DNA of 25,241 nt from the NCBI GenBank assembly GCA_017382555.1, contig JAFOAB010000040.1, positions 1 through 25,241 on the forward strand, written 5' to 3'. Positions within the stretch are counted from its first letter, which is position 1, and each line of letters opens with the position of its first letter. This stretch comes from Clostridia bacterium (lineage in GTDB: Bacteria; Bacillota; Clostridia; Oscillospirales; CAG-272). Shown here piece by piece: positions 14,796 through 21,873 of the stretch. The notes below the pieces were generated by a model that was not told the origin of the DNA, searched no databases, and was given only the letters and a program-made list of their open reading frames with translations. The position numbers and the translations under genes were made by a program.

Positions 14796-16412
14796 TTGGA
14801 AAAAACAAAAAGGTTTCTTGCAGACACGCTGATAATGACTGCGGTATCGCTTATAATGCGCACCGTGGCTGTCAGCTTCAATTCCTACGTAACGGCAAGG
14901 ATAGGCGCGGCGGGAATGGGGCTTTATACGCTGATAACAAGCGTGTACGCATTTTCCGTAACCCTTGCAACGTCGGGCATCAACCTCGGCGTTACTCGCA
15001 CAGTGGCAGAGGCACTGGCAAAAAACCGCTCCGCAAAAAAGGAAATGGCACGTGCACTTGCGTATGCCGCGTTTTTCGGCTCGCTTGCGTTTTTTGTGCT
15101 GTTTTTGGGTGCAGAGACCATCGGCAGAGATCTACTTGCCGATACACGCACAATAAAAAGCATACGCATATTCGCCGTCAGTCTGCCATTCATTGCCCTC
15201 TCCTCCTGCTTTAACGGATATTTCTGTGCCGTAAGGCGCACGTGGAAGAATGCCGCCGCCATGCTTTTCGAGCAGGCGATAAAGATATTCCTTTCCGCCG
15301 CTCTGCTTACCGTGCTTCTGCCCTCGGGCATCGAATACGCTTGCATTGCGCTTGTTCTCGGCGGTGCGCTTGCGGAAAGCGCATCCGTCCTTTTTGCGTG
15401 GCTTTTTTACCTTTTCGACAAAAGCAGAAAAACGAGCGCAAAAACGGACGGCGGAAGCATACGCGCGCTTGCCTCCGTTGCCTTGCCCGTTGCGCTTTCC
15501 GCCTACGTGCGCTCCGCGCTCGTTACCGTGGAGCATATGTTGATACCGCGCGGCCTGAAGAAATACGGACTCGACCACGAAGGCGCACTTGCCGCATACG
15601 GAGTTTTGCAGGGTATGGCACTTCCCGTGGTGCTGTATCCCGCCGCATTTTCCACCGCATTTGCCGGTCTGCTTGTACCCGAAATGACGGAATGCGCCGC
15701 ATCAAACGATAAGGCTCGCCTTGCCCGCCTTACGGAAAGAGCGATATACTCCATCCTCGTCTTTGCCGTTTGCGTTTCGGGTATTATGGTTGCGGAGGCG
15801 TACAGCATCTCCGCACTTCTCTACCCCGATACGGAGGCGGGCGGCTACGTGCGTTGTCTTGCCCTGCTTATCCCCGTAATGTACTGCGATACGGTCTGCG
15901 ACGGTATACTGAAGGGCATCGGCAAGCAGGTCTACTCTATGGCAGTGAACATATTCGATGCATCCCTAAGCGTTATCCTTGTCGCCCTTTTCATCCCCAA
16001 ATACGGCATCACCGCTTACCTTTATATCATTATAGGCTGTGAGGTCATAAATACCGCCCTCAGCCTGATAAAGGTGCTCGAGGCGACAAACGCGCGCATC
16101 TCTCCGTTGCGTGCCGTAGGCGTTCCTTTTTTCGCCATTTACATATCCGCACGCACTGTACGCGCAATCTCCCTCCGTCTTACCCCGCTGCCCGAGGGGG
16201 CGGAGCTGTTTTGCCGCATTGCGCTGTGCGTTTTTATATACTGCGGAGTTTTATATGCCCTTTCAGCATTGAAAAAAGCCTTGCCAAAGCTGTGCCGTTG
16301 TGGTAAAATAAATAAGATATCTACACAAAGGCGGTCGGCTTATGATCCTGATAATCGCGGAAAAACCCAGCCTTGCGCGCAATATTGCGGGCGCTATCGG
16401 CAATCCGAATAA
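14796..16412 (+). CDS. SpoVB/MurJ-like polysaccharide flippase (MOP superfamily)
   Basis: Multi-pass membrane protein (538 residues, about 12-14 hydrophobic segments) of the oligosaccharide flippase family, expected to move lipid-linked precursors across the membrane. The start region LADTLIMTAVSLIMRTVAV with ARIGAAGMGLYTLITSVYAF and SGINLGVTRTVAEALAKN matches the SpoVB-type pattern (RxxxRxxGxxGxGLY, GIPxAxSRxVAE). I choose the TTG at 14796: GGGAGGG is 7 nt upstream, while the longer frame's TTG (14751) and ATG (14775) lack an SD and lie in the hairpin. The last 24 codons or so overlap topB (71 nt) and are hydrophilic. Involvement in spore cortex or envelope synthesis is inferred from family only. 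Confidence 0.85.
   Translation: MEKTKRFLADTLIMTAVSLIMRTVAVSFNSYVTARIGAAGMGLYTLITSVYAFSVTLATSGINLGVTRTVAEALAKNRSAKKEMARALAYAAFFGSLAFFVLFLGAETIGRDLLADTRTIKSIRIFAVSLPFIALSSCFNGYFCAVRRTWKNAAAMLFEQAIKIFLSAALLTVLLPSGIEYACIALVLGGALAESASVLFAWLFYLFDKSRKTSAKTDGGSIRALASVALPVALSAYVRSALVTVEHMLIPRGLKKYGLDHEGALAAYGVLQGMALPVVLYPAAFSTAFAGLLVPEMTECAASNDKARLARLTERAIYSILVFAVCVSGIMVAEAYSISALLYPDTEAGGYVRCLALLIPVMYCDTVCDGILKGIGKQVYSMAVNIFDASLSVILVALFIPKYGITAYLYIIIGCEVINTALSLIKVLEATNARISPLRAVGVPFFAIYISARTVRAISLRLTPLPEGAELFCRIALCVFIYCGVLYALSALKKALPKLCRCGKINKISTQRRSAYDPDNRGKTQPCAQYCGRYRQSE
16281..16309 (+). promoter_or_regulatory. Promoter of topB inside the flippase gene
   Basis: TTGCCA (16281-16286), 17-nt spacer, TAAAAT (16304-16309), with TGG before the -10 giving an extended element (TGGTAAAAT). 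The predicted start is near 16316, about 25 nt before the topB ATG. Confidence 0.72.
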
Positions 16413-18447
16413 GAAAAACGGTTACCTTGAGTGCGGTGAATATCTCATCACCTGGGCATTCGGTCACCTTTTTTCGCTTTGCGATATCGAGGAATATACC
16501 CCCGGCACCGAGGGACAGCGCTGGACGATGGATAATCTGCCCTGCTTCCCCGAGAAGTTTAAATTCCGCATTAAAAGCGGTGCGGACAAAAAGCCCGATG
16601 CGGGAGTGGAGCGGCAGTTCGGCGTTATACGCGCGCTTTGCAGAAGAGAAGACGTCACGACCATCGTAAACGCGGGCGACTCCGACCGCGAGGGTGAAAT
16701 CATCGTACGCCTTTGCGTTGAGAACGCTATGCGCGATTTCGGTGAAAAGCCCGTGTGCCGTCTGTGGCTTCCCGACCAGACACCGCAGACCATCAAGGCG
16801 GCAATTGAAGAAATGCGCTCCGACAGCGAGTACGATAATCTCGCAAACGAGGGCTTTGCGCGCACGTATATCGACTGGCTCTACGGCGTTAACCTCACGC
16901 GCTACGCAACGCTGAAGACCGGCTCACTTTTGCGTGTCGGCCGCGTTATCGTGCCGATAGTTAAGGCCATCTATGACCGCGATATGGCGATACGCAATTT
17001 CGTGCCCGAGAAATACTACGTTATCCGCAGCTGTGAAAAAACAGACGGCGAAGAGGTTGAACTTGTAAGCAAGGAAAAATTCGCCGCAGATAAGCTGGAG
17101 GATGTAAAAAAGCTGTGCGATAAATACAACGCGCAGACGGCAACCGTAACCTCGGTAAAAAAGAAGCGCGACACGCTTCAGCCGGGTAAGCTTTACTCCC
17201 TTTCAAAGCTTCAAAGCATGCTTGGCAAAAAATACAAGATGCCGATGGAAAAGAGCCTTGAGGTTCTGCAAAAGCTGTACGAGGACGGATACGTAACATA
17301 CCCCCGTACCAACTCCGAGTATCTTGCAACGGCAGAGCAGGGCAAGATGAAGAAAATAATCGAGGGTGTCAGCAAGCTCGGTTACCCCGTGCAGTTCCGA
17401 TTCTCCAAAACGATATTTGACGATAAGAAGATAGAAAGCCATTCCGCACTCACCCCCACCTACAAGATACCCGACGTAAAAAGCCTTACGGAGGATGAAA
17501 GAAAGGTTTATTCCGCCATTTTCCGCCGCTTTGTTGCCGTTTTCTGTGCCGAGGAATGCAAGGTGGATAAGACCACCATCACCATCTCCGTCGGGGAGCT
17601 TGAGGAATTCACCCTCAAGGGCATGATGATTGCCGAGGCGGGCTGGACAAAGTACGACGATTACGATAAAAAGGACAAGGTGCTTCCCTCCCTTAACAAG
17701 GGCGATACGGTAAACATCAACTTCCAACCGCAGGAAAAGGAGACCACACCACCGAAGCACTACACCATAGAAACGCTTAACAACTACCTCAAGAACCCCT
17801 TCCGCGAGGAAAAGGCAGCCGTTGAAACGGAAAATGACGAGGAGGAGTACCGCGCGGTATTCGAGGGCCTTGAGCTTGGTACCGAGGCCACCCGAACCTC
17901 CATTATTGATAACGCAAAGAAAAGCGGCTACATAGAGCTGAAAAAGGACGTGTACCACATTCTTCCCGGCGGCGAATTCCTTATCGAATCGCTTATCCGT
18001 ATGGGCATTTCGATGGACAAGTATAAAACCGCAGAGCTCGGCAAGGCGCTTAAAAAGGTGTTTAGGGGCGAGATTGAGGTTAGAGACAGCGTAAAAATAG
18101 CGGAAACGGAGATAGCCGAGGTATTTGACCAAAAGAATCTGCCAACCGACAGCGATGACGGAATAATGGGTGATATCGTGGGAAAATGCCCCCTTTGCGG
18201 CGGTGACGTGCGCCGTACCACCTTTGGCTACGGATGCGGCAATTACCGCGAGAACGGCTGTAAATTCGGCTTTAGGAACGTTATTTGCAAGCGCACCGTT
18301 TCCCTTGAGAACGCGCGTTTACTCCTCTCCGAGGGTAAAACCGCACTCATAAAGGGCTTTATCTCCAAGGCGGGCAAGCCGTTTGACGCTTTCCTTACCC
18401 TGCAAAACGGCGAGGTCAAATTTGAATTCCCGCCCAGAGGATATTGA
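16342..18447 (+). CDS. topB: DNA topoisomerase III
   Basis: Type IA topoisomerase specialised in decatenation; 701 residues. The Toprim domain has the N-terminal motif MILIIAEKPSLARNIAGAIG and VNAGDSDREGEIIVRL with the acidic triad. LLRVGRVIVPIVKAIYDRD follows. The active-site tyrosine is in YVTYPRTNSEYLAT (about Tyr320). IESHSALTPTYKIPD is typical of TopB. The C-terminus carries a zinc-ribbon-like module (GKCPLCGGDVRR, then FGYGCG and NGCKFGF), as in many Firmicute TopB proteins. The start at 16342 begins the canonical motif directly and has AAAGGCGG about 8-10 nt upstream. It overlaps the flippase by 71 nt but has its own promoter. The window therefore encodes both topA and topB. Confidence 0.96.
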   Translation: MILIIAEKPSLARNIAGAIGNPNKKNGYLECGEYLITWAFGHLFSLCDIEEYTPGTEGQRWTMDNLPCFPEKFKFRIKSGADKKPDAGVERQFGVIRALCRREDVTTIVNAGDSDREGEIIVRLCVENAMRDFGEKPVCRLWLPDQTPQTIKAAIEEMRSDSEYDNLANEGFARTYIDWLYGVNLTRYATLKTGSLLRVGRVIVPIVKAIYDRDMAIRNFVPEKYYVIRSCEKTDGEEVELVSKEKFAADKLEDVKKLCDKYNAQTATVTSVKKKRDTLQPGKLYSLSKLQSMLGKKYKMPMEKSLEVLQKLYEDGYVTYPRTNSEYLATAEQGKMKKIIEGVSKLGYPVQFRFSKTIFDDKKIESHSALTPTYKIPDVKSLTEDERKVYSAIFRRFVAVFCAEECKVDKTTITISVGELEEFTLKGMMIAEAGWTKYDDYDKKDKVLPSLNKGDTVNINFQPQEKETTPPKHYTIETLNNYLKNPFREEKAAVETENDEEEYRAVFEGLELGTEATRTSIIDNAKKSGYIELKKDVYHILPGGEFLIESLIRMGISMDKYKTAELGKALKKVFRGEIEVRDSVKIAETEIAEVFDQKNLPTDSDDGIMGDIVGKCPLCGGDVRRTTFGYGCGNYRENGCKFGFRNVICKRTVSLENARLLLSEGKTALIKGFISKAGKPFDAFLTLQNGEVKFEFPPRGY

Positions 18448-18454
18448 TAAAAAA

Positions 18455-18554
18455 CGACCGCAAGATCCTTCACTGCGTGTCCGCAATGTCATCCTCGAGG
18501 AAGCGAAGCGACCGAAGGATCTGCGGACACTACGTTCATGGATGACGGCGGTCG
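18455..18554. repeat. Dispersed palindromic repeat, copy 1
   Basis: The intergenic region between topB and asnA holds interleaved inverted repeats. CGACCGC (18455-18461) pairs with GCGGTCG (18548-18554). AGATCCTTC (18463-18471) pairs with GAAGGATCT (18514-18522). GTGTCCGCA (18477-18485) pairs with TGCGGACAC (18522-18530). GTCATCC (18488-18494) pairs with GGATGAC (18540-18546). The core GTCATCCTCGAGGAAGCGAA... resembles a repeat type I recall as common in gut Clostridia. A diverged second copy lies at 25073-25145. There is no reading frame and no T run, so it is neither a gene nor a terminator. Confidence 0.75.
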
Positions 18555-18568
18555 GCAAAACATTTATA

Positions 18569-18598
18569 TTGACAAGTCGCCAACAATGGTGATAGAAT
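18569..18598 (+). promoter_or_regulatory. Sigma-A promoter of asnA
   Basis: TTGACA (18569-18574), 18-nt spacer, TAGAAT (18593-18598), with TGA in front of the -10 (extended). Predicted start near 18605. Confidence 0.85.
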
Positions 18599-18599
18599 A

Positions 18600-18627
18600 A
18601 TCAAGTATATTTGTATATTTGATTTTT
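18600..18627 (+). promoter_or_regulatory. AT-rich palindrome at the asnA transcript start
   Basis: ATCAAGTATA-TTTG-TATATTTGAT (18600-18623) is a 10-bp inverted repeat with one G-T pair, followed by TTTT. It overlaps the predicted transcript start, which fits an operator better than a leader terminator. The regulator is unknown. Confidence 0.45.
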
Positions 18628-18638
18628 GGAAGTGTATT

Positions 18639-19643
18639 ATGAAAAACCTTTATATACCCGAGGGCTACACGCCCGCACTTGATCTGCGTATGACGCAGGT
18701 TGCAATTAAAAAGGTAAAGGACTTTTTTGAAAGAGATCTTGCCATTGCAATGAACCTCACCCGTGTTTCCGCGCCCCTTTTCGTTCAGTCCGACAGCGGT
18801 CTTAACGATACCCTAAGCGGTGTGGAGCGCCCCGTTGGCTTTGATATCTTCTCCGGCGAGAGCTTTGAGATCGTGCAGAGCCTTGCAAAGTGGAAGCGTA
18901 TGGCACTTGAAAGCTACGGCTTTGAAAAGGGCGAGGGCCTTTATACCGATATGAGCGCGATAAGACGCGACGAGGAGCCGGATAACATCCACTCCATCTA
19001 CGTTGACCAGTGGGACTGGGAGAAGGTCATCACCGAGGAGGATCGCACCCTTGATTACCTCAAGCGCGCGGTAAGACACATCTACGGCGCCCTCCACCAC
19101 ACCGAGATATACATAGCGCAGGAGTATAAGTTCATCGACCGTCTCCTGCCCGAGCATATATTCTTCATCACCTCGCAGGAGCTTGAGGATATGTACCCCG
19201 AGCTTACCGCGAAGCAGAGAGAATACGAGATCACAAAAAAGCACGGCGCGGTGTTCATCGCCCAGATCGGCGGCAAGCTGAAGTCCGGCAAGCCCCATGA
19301 CGGACGCGCACCCGACTACGACGATTGGTCATTAAACGGCGATATCCTCGTTTACTACCCTGTGCTTGATATAGCACTCGAGCTTTCCTCCATGGGTATC
19401 AGAGTTGACCGCAAGGCTCTCCTTTCCCAGCTTGAGGAGCGCGGCTGTATGGAAAGAACGAATCTCCCCTTCCATAAGGCTCTGCTTGATAATAAGCTCC
19501 CCCTCACCATCGGCGGCGGTATCGGCCAGTCCAGAATGTGTATGTTCTTCCTCCGCAAGGCGCACATAGGCGAGGTACAGTCCTCCTATTGGTCCCCCGA
19601 GGTAAGAAATGAATTCTTAAAGCGCGGCATCGAGCTGCTCTAA
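18639..19643 (+). CDS. asnA: Aspartate-ammonia ligase (asparagine synthetase A)
   Basis: Makes asparagine from aspartate, ammonia and ATP (AMP-forming) in the cytoplasm; related to class II aminoacyl-tRNA synthetases. It has 334 residues, the family norm. Recognisable blocks are AMNLTRVSAPLFVQSDSGLN, DTLSGVERPVGFDI, SLAKWKRMALESYGF, YTDMSAIRRDEE, HSIYVDQWDWEKVI, GRAPDYDDWSLNGDILV and the class II motif 3 region LPLTIGGGIGQSRMCMFFL. It has its own promoter and a GGAAG-type SD, and ends at a strong bidirectional terminator, so it is a monocistronic unit. Confidence 0.97.
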   Translation: MKNLYIPEGYTPALDLRMTQVAIKKVKDFFERDLAIAMNLTRVSAPLFVQSDSGLNDTLSGVERPVGFDIFSGESFEIVQSLAKWKRMALESYGFEKGEGLYTDMSAIRRDEEPDNIHSIYVDQWDWEKVITEEDRTLDYLKRAVRHIYGALHHTEIYIAQEYKFIDRLLPEHIFFITSQELEDMYPELTAKQREYEITKKHGAVFIAQIGGKLKSGKPHDGRAPDYDDWSLNGDILVYYPVLDIALELSSMGIRVDRKALLSQLEERGCMERTNLPFHKALLDNKLPLTIGGGIGQSRMCMFFLRKAHIGEVQSSYWSPEVRNEFLKRGIELL

Positions 19644-19645
19644 TA

Positions 19646-19687
19646 AACAAAACGCCCCGTGAACTGCCGTTCACGGGGCGTTTGTTA
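19646..19687. terminator. Bidirectional terminator between asnA and the small minus-strand gene
   Basis: A 15-bp perfect stem (AAACGCCCCGTGAAC, loop TGCC, GTTCACGGGGCGTTT; 19650-19683) has T-rich exits on both strands. It serves asnA (stop 19643) and the convergent gene (stop at 19688). Confidence 0.93.
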
Positions 19688-19933
19688 TCAAAAATCGTGT
19701 CTTGACCCTCCGTCGCTTCCAAACAACTCAAATGTTTTTACTATTTCCTCAATTTTTTGAAAGCATTCCGAATCCTCAAGGCTTTCGTCCTCTATTATTG
19801 CTTTTATTTGTTTGAGCATATTGTAACACGTCATTTCAACTGCTGCATTCGGGTCTATCGTACAATTTGTAAACTTCACCTCCACCAACCGGCTTCTCAA
19901 CATTCTCACCAATATATCCTTATATAATTCCAT
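19688..19933 (-). CDS. Small conserved clostridial protein, function unknown
   Basis: An acidic 81-residue protein (MELYKDILVRMLRSRLVEVK ... FQKIEEIVKTFELFGSDGGS, ending RHDF). It looks all-helical. The pattern 'ELYxxLLxxM', 'LxxIKxIIEDxSLxDxECFxKIEEIV' and the ending 'GSDGGxRHDF' recur, as I remember, in many small Clostridia proteins (possibly the family catalogued as DUF6809; not certain). I use the ATG at 19933, with GAGG 5 nt upstream, rather than the GTG two codons earlier. The gene is divergent from an HTH gene and lies between two similar terminators. The SD and start codon can be enclosed by CCATAC...GTATGG pairing. Confidence 0.7.
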   Translation of the reverse strand: MELYKDILVRMLRSRLVEVKFTNCTIDPNAAVEMTCYNMLKQIKAIIEDESLEDSECFQKIEEIVKTFELFGSDGGSRHDF

Positions 19934-19952
19934 ACACACCTCGACAATGTAT

Positions 19953-20008
19953 GGGGATTATATCCCCTTAATAATTTAGATTATGACCCCCATAATAGAT
20001 AATGTCAA
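19953..20008 (-). promoter_or_regulatory. Promoter and palindromic operator between the divergent pair
   Basis: On the minus strand TTGACA (20008-20003), 17-nt spacer and CATAAT (19985-19980) form the promoter of the 81-residue protein. Just downstream of the predicted start lies GGGGAT-TAT-ATCCCC (19953-19967), a perfect 6-bp-arm palindrome that would suit a dimeric HTH regulator. A second symmetrical element TTATG-ACCCC-CATAA (19981-19995) covers the spacer and -10. No clear plus-strand promoter was found. Confidence 0.6.
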
Positions 20009-20024
20009 GTTATGGAGGGCAATT

Positions 20025-20225
20025 ATGATAATTTTCGATAAGCTTTGGATCATTATGGAGCAAAAAGGCATATCCACCTATACATTGCGCGAAAAATGCG
20101 GCATCGACAGCAAAACCGTTCGCCGTCTTAAAGCGAATGAAAATATTGAAACAAAAACGCTTGATAAGCTTTGCTGTGCATTGGATTGCAAAATTGAAGA
20201 TATTGCCGAATACGTAAAGGAATAA
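20025..20225 (+). CDS. XRE/Cro-type helix-turn-helix regulator
   Basis: A 66-residue, single-domain DNA-binding protein of the short Cro/C1 HTH class. The HTH is IMEQKGISTYTLREKCGIDS, then KTVRRLKANENIETKTLDKL, then CCALDCKIEDIAEYV. The end 'LDKLCxALDCxIxDIxEYV' is typical of this family. The start at 20025 has GGAGGG 5 nt upstream; the longer frame from 19983 would begin inside the promoter region. It is divergent from the 81-residue gene, with palindromic operator-like DNA between, so it probably represses itself and that neighbour. Single-domain regulators like this also occur in toxin-antitoxin pairs, but no toxin fold is evident next door. Confidence 0.85.
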   Translation: MIIFDKLWIIMEQKGISTYTLREKCGIDSKTVRRLKANENIETKTLDKLCCALDCKIEDIAEYVKE

Positions 20226-20262
20226 AAAACGCGCCCCGTGAGCATTTGCTCACGGGGCGTTT
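20226..20262. terminator. Bidirectional terminator between the HTH gene and the RAYT transposase
   Basis: GCCCCGTGAGC (20233-20243), loop ATTT, GCTCACGGGGC (20248-20258), extended by one C-G pair, with TTTT at the plus exit and a T6 run at the minus exit. The stem sequence is nearly the same as that of the terminator at 19650-19683. Confidence 0.9.
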
Positions 20263-20264
20263 TG

Positions 20265-20828
20265 CTATTCGTCTTCGGAATTATCCTCCTCCAAAAGCCG
20301 TTTTCTCGGATTATCCGATATGTAGTTTTTATGCTTGCGGCAGTCATCAGCATCGCGGATTATGTGGTCGAAATACGAGCGTTGAAACATTTTTTCAACT
20401 CCGCATTTTTCCTTGCACATTTTTGAGGTTATGGATTTAAAAGCACAAATGACATCATTAAGCGTAGGGGAGGGGCGTGCTCCTCCCGCCCCTTCGGGCA
20501 CTATAATTATCGCGTGAATATGCTCCGGCATTATTACGTAATCGGATATTTTCAATCCGGTATACCGCTTTTCTAAGGCAAGCAACTGTTCTTTTGCAAT
20601 CTCGCCGCAGGGCTTCAAAACAACATTTGCACACATAAATGATCGATCAAGGATCGCGGGAGGAGCAAGCCCCTCCCCTACCTCGTCATCGTTATCTTTT
20701 ACGGTAATTTCAGACAATATCGGTCTACGGTCCCGCACACAGATTGTTACAAAGTACATTCCTGCCAAACCGTAATCATACCCCTGCCATCTTGTGCCTT
20801 TCCTTTTCGGCAAATCCTTTTCCGCCAT
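20265..20828 (-). CDS. REP-associated tyrosine transposase (RAYT, Y1/IS200-like)
   Basis: HUH-type single-strand DNA transposase relative, 187 residues. The N-terminus carries RWQGYDYGLAGMYFVTICVR, the usual RAYT opening. The metal-binding HUH motif is DYVIMPEHIHAIIIV. RSYFDHIIRDADDCRKHKNY with ISDNPRKR holds the likely catalytic tyrosine and the family end. Two segments, EVGEGLAPPAIL and GAGGARPSPTLND, are encoded by REP-like palindromes lying in opposite orientation inside the gene (separate entries). The start overlaps the stop of the PHP gene by one base (TGATG) with only a weak SD, so it may be translated by coupling. No terminal inverted repeats were recognised, as expected for RAYTs. 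It ends at a bidirectional terminator. Confidence 0.88.
   Translation of the reverse strand: MAEKDLPKRKGTRWQGYDYGLAGMYFVTICVRDRRPILSEITVKDNDDEVGEGLAPPAILDRSFMCANVVLKPCGEIAKEQLLALEKRYTGLKISDYVIMPEHIHAIIIVPEGAGGARPSPTLNDVICAFKSITSKMCKEKCGVEKMFQRSYFDHIIRDADDCRKHKNYISDNPRKRLLEEDNSEDE
20464..20489 (+). repeat. REP-like palindrome inside the RAYT gene, copy A
   Basis: A 26-nt element that begins with GTAG and continues as the imperfect palindrome GGGAGGGGCGTGCTCCTCCC. A 5' GTAG tetranucleotide followed by a palindrome is the known signature of RAYT-recognised REPs. Read on the coding strand it encodes GAGGARPSPT. Confidence 0.7.
20656..20681 (-). repeat. REP-like palindrome inside the RAYT gene, copy B
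   Basis: Inverted copy of the element at 20464-20489, identical at 25 of 26 positions (TTG in place of GTG in the loop), 166 nt away. On the coding strand it starts GTAGGGGAGG and encodes EVGEGLAPPA. The two copies together form a head-to-head pair like a BIME. Confidence 0.7.
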
Positions 20829-21862
20829 CAGTCAAGCAGCTCATCCACGGAATAATAACGCGTATCCGCGGTATTGCCGCGCATATCGGTTACGGTAACG
20901 CGGATGCGGCCGTCATCCTTGGTTATCGGGATAACCGCGGAATTGATAACGTCGCCTGCCTTGGTGTAATTATATACGGAGCGGCCCTTTCTGAGGGGGC
21001 AATGCACCTTGATGGAGAACGCATCGGAGCAGCTTACGTACAGCTTTCCGTCCTCCACGTACAGCTCCTTTATCTCCGGTCCGCGGGAGGCATAGAAATC
21101 TCCATTCTTAAGAGACGCAAAGATATTCTCATACGTCAGGCTTTCCGCCTTTATCATTACCCACGCGCCGCAGGAATCGAATCGTGCGTGGCCGAGGGGA
21201 TGAACGTTGTGGTTATCGTCCGCCGCAACAACGTAAAGCTTATCCTTGCCATGGCGATACATTTCCTCATATACCCACGGAACGTAATCCTCATATCCGC
21301 CTACAAGGCAGGAGTAATTTGCTATCTCCATAGCATCCATACCCTCGTAGCGTACTATATCCTCGATATGCTCTCTTGACCAAACGGGATGATTGTAGGT
21401 AACGAAAAATCCGCTTTCCTTTGCGAGTGCAATGGCCTTATTTACGCATTCAACGGAATACTCTCTTTCAAAATCCGGAAGAGACTCATCAAACATCGCT
21501 CTGTCCTTATAATAGGGCGCATTGCCGAAGAGATATTTTTCCCTATGCCAGCACACCTGCTTCGTATCACTCTCGGTGGGGGAGATGAGGCACATATGCG
21601 CCGTGCGCTTTGAGAAGCCGGGTGCCGCAACGGGCTCGGTAAACTCCATCTCATAGCCCGTGAGGGGGAGAAACTCCTCGTCCTTTAATTCGGGATGAGG
21701 GAGCATAAGATCGTGGTCGGTAAATGCAACAACGGAGTAGCCCTTTTCCTTATACACCTTTTTTACTATTTCGGGCGGAAGCTTACCGTCGGACACGGTG
21801 GTATGGCAATGCAAATTAGCTTTGTAGAACTGACCCTCGTTTGGCAAAAGATACTTTCTCAT
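20828..21862 (-). CDS. PHP-domain metal-dependent hydrolase
   Basis: Polymerase-and-histidinol-phosphatase (PHP) fold protein of 344 residues, probably a phosphoesterase. Metal-ligand motifs: NLHCHTTVSDGKL (HxH), VVAFTDHDLMLPHPE, an internal YNHPVWSREHIE and VVAADDNHNVHPLG near the end of the TIM-like barrel. A C-terminal beta-rich domain of about 90 residues follows (GPEIKELYVEDGKLYVSCSD to RYYSVDELLD). This arrangement is like the CehA/McbA-type PHP proteins. The start at ATG 21862 has GAGGAG 7-8 nt upstream; the longer frame has 19 extra codons inside the permease gene. Third gene of a minus-strand operon, 11 nt after the permease. The substrate is unknown. Confidence 0.87.
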   Translation of the reverse strand: MRKYLLPNEGQFYKANLHCHTTVSDGKLPPEIVKKVYKEKGYSVVAFTDHDLMLPHPELKDEEFLPLTGYEMEFTEPVAAPGFSKRTAHMCLISPTESDTKQVCWHREKYLFGNAPYYKDRAMFDESLPDFEREYSVECVNKAIALAKESGFFVTYNHPVWSREHIEDIVRYEGMDAMEIANYSCLVGGYEDYVPWVYEEMYRHGKDKLYVVAADDNHNVHPLGHARFDSCGAWVMIKAESLTYENIFASLKNGDFYASRGPEIKELYVEDGKLYVSCSDAFSIKVHCPLRKGRSVYNYTKAGDVINSAVIPITKDDGRIRVTVTDMRGNTADTRYYSVDELLD

Positions 21863-21873
21863 ATTTCCACTCC

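Noticed and set aside
17203..18132. 309-codon minus-strand frame antisense to topB
   Set aside because: The composition (runs of Leu, Gly, Val, Phe) is that of an antisense shadow; topB is certain.
18455..18554. CRISPR array or transposon ends
   Set aside because: The inverted repeats are not periodic direct repeats with spacers, and no transposase frame lies between them.
18569..18638. T-box or other amino-acid riboswitch for asnA
   Set aside because: The leader is only about 35 nt, too short, and lacks the T-box AGGGUGGNACCGCG element.
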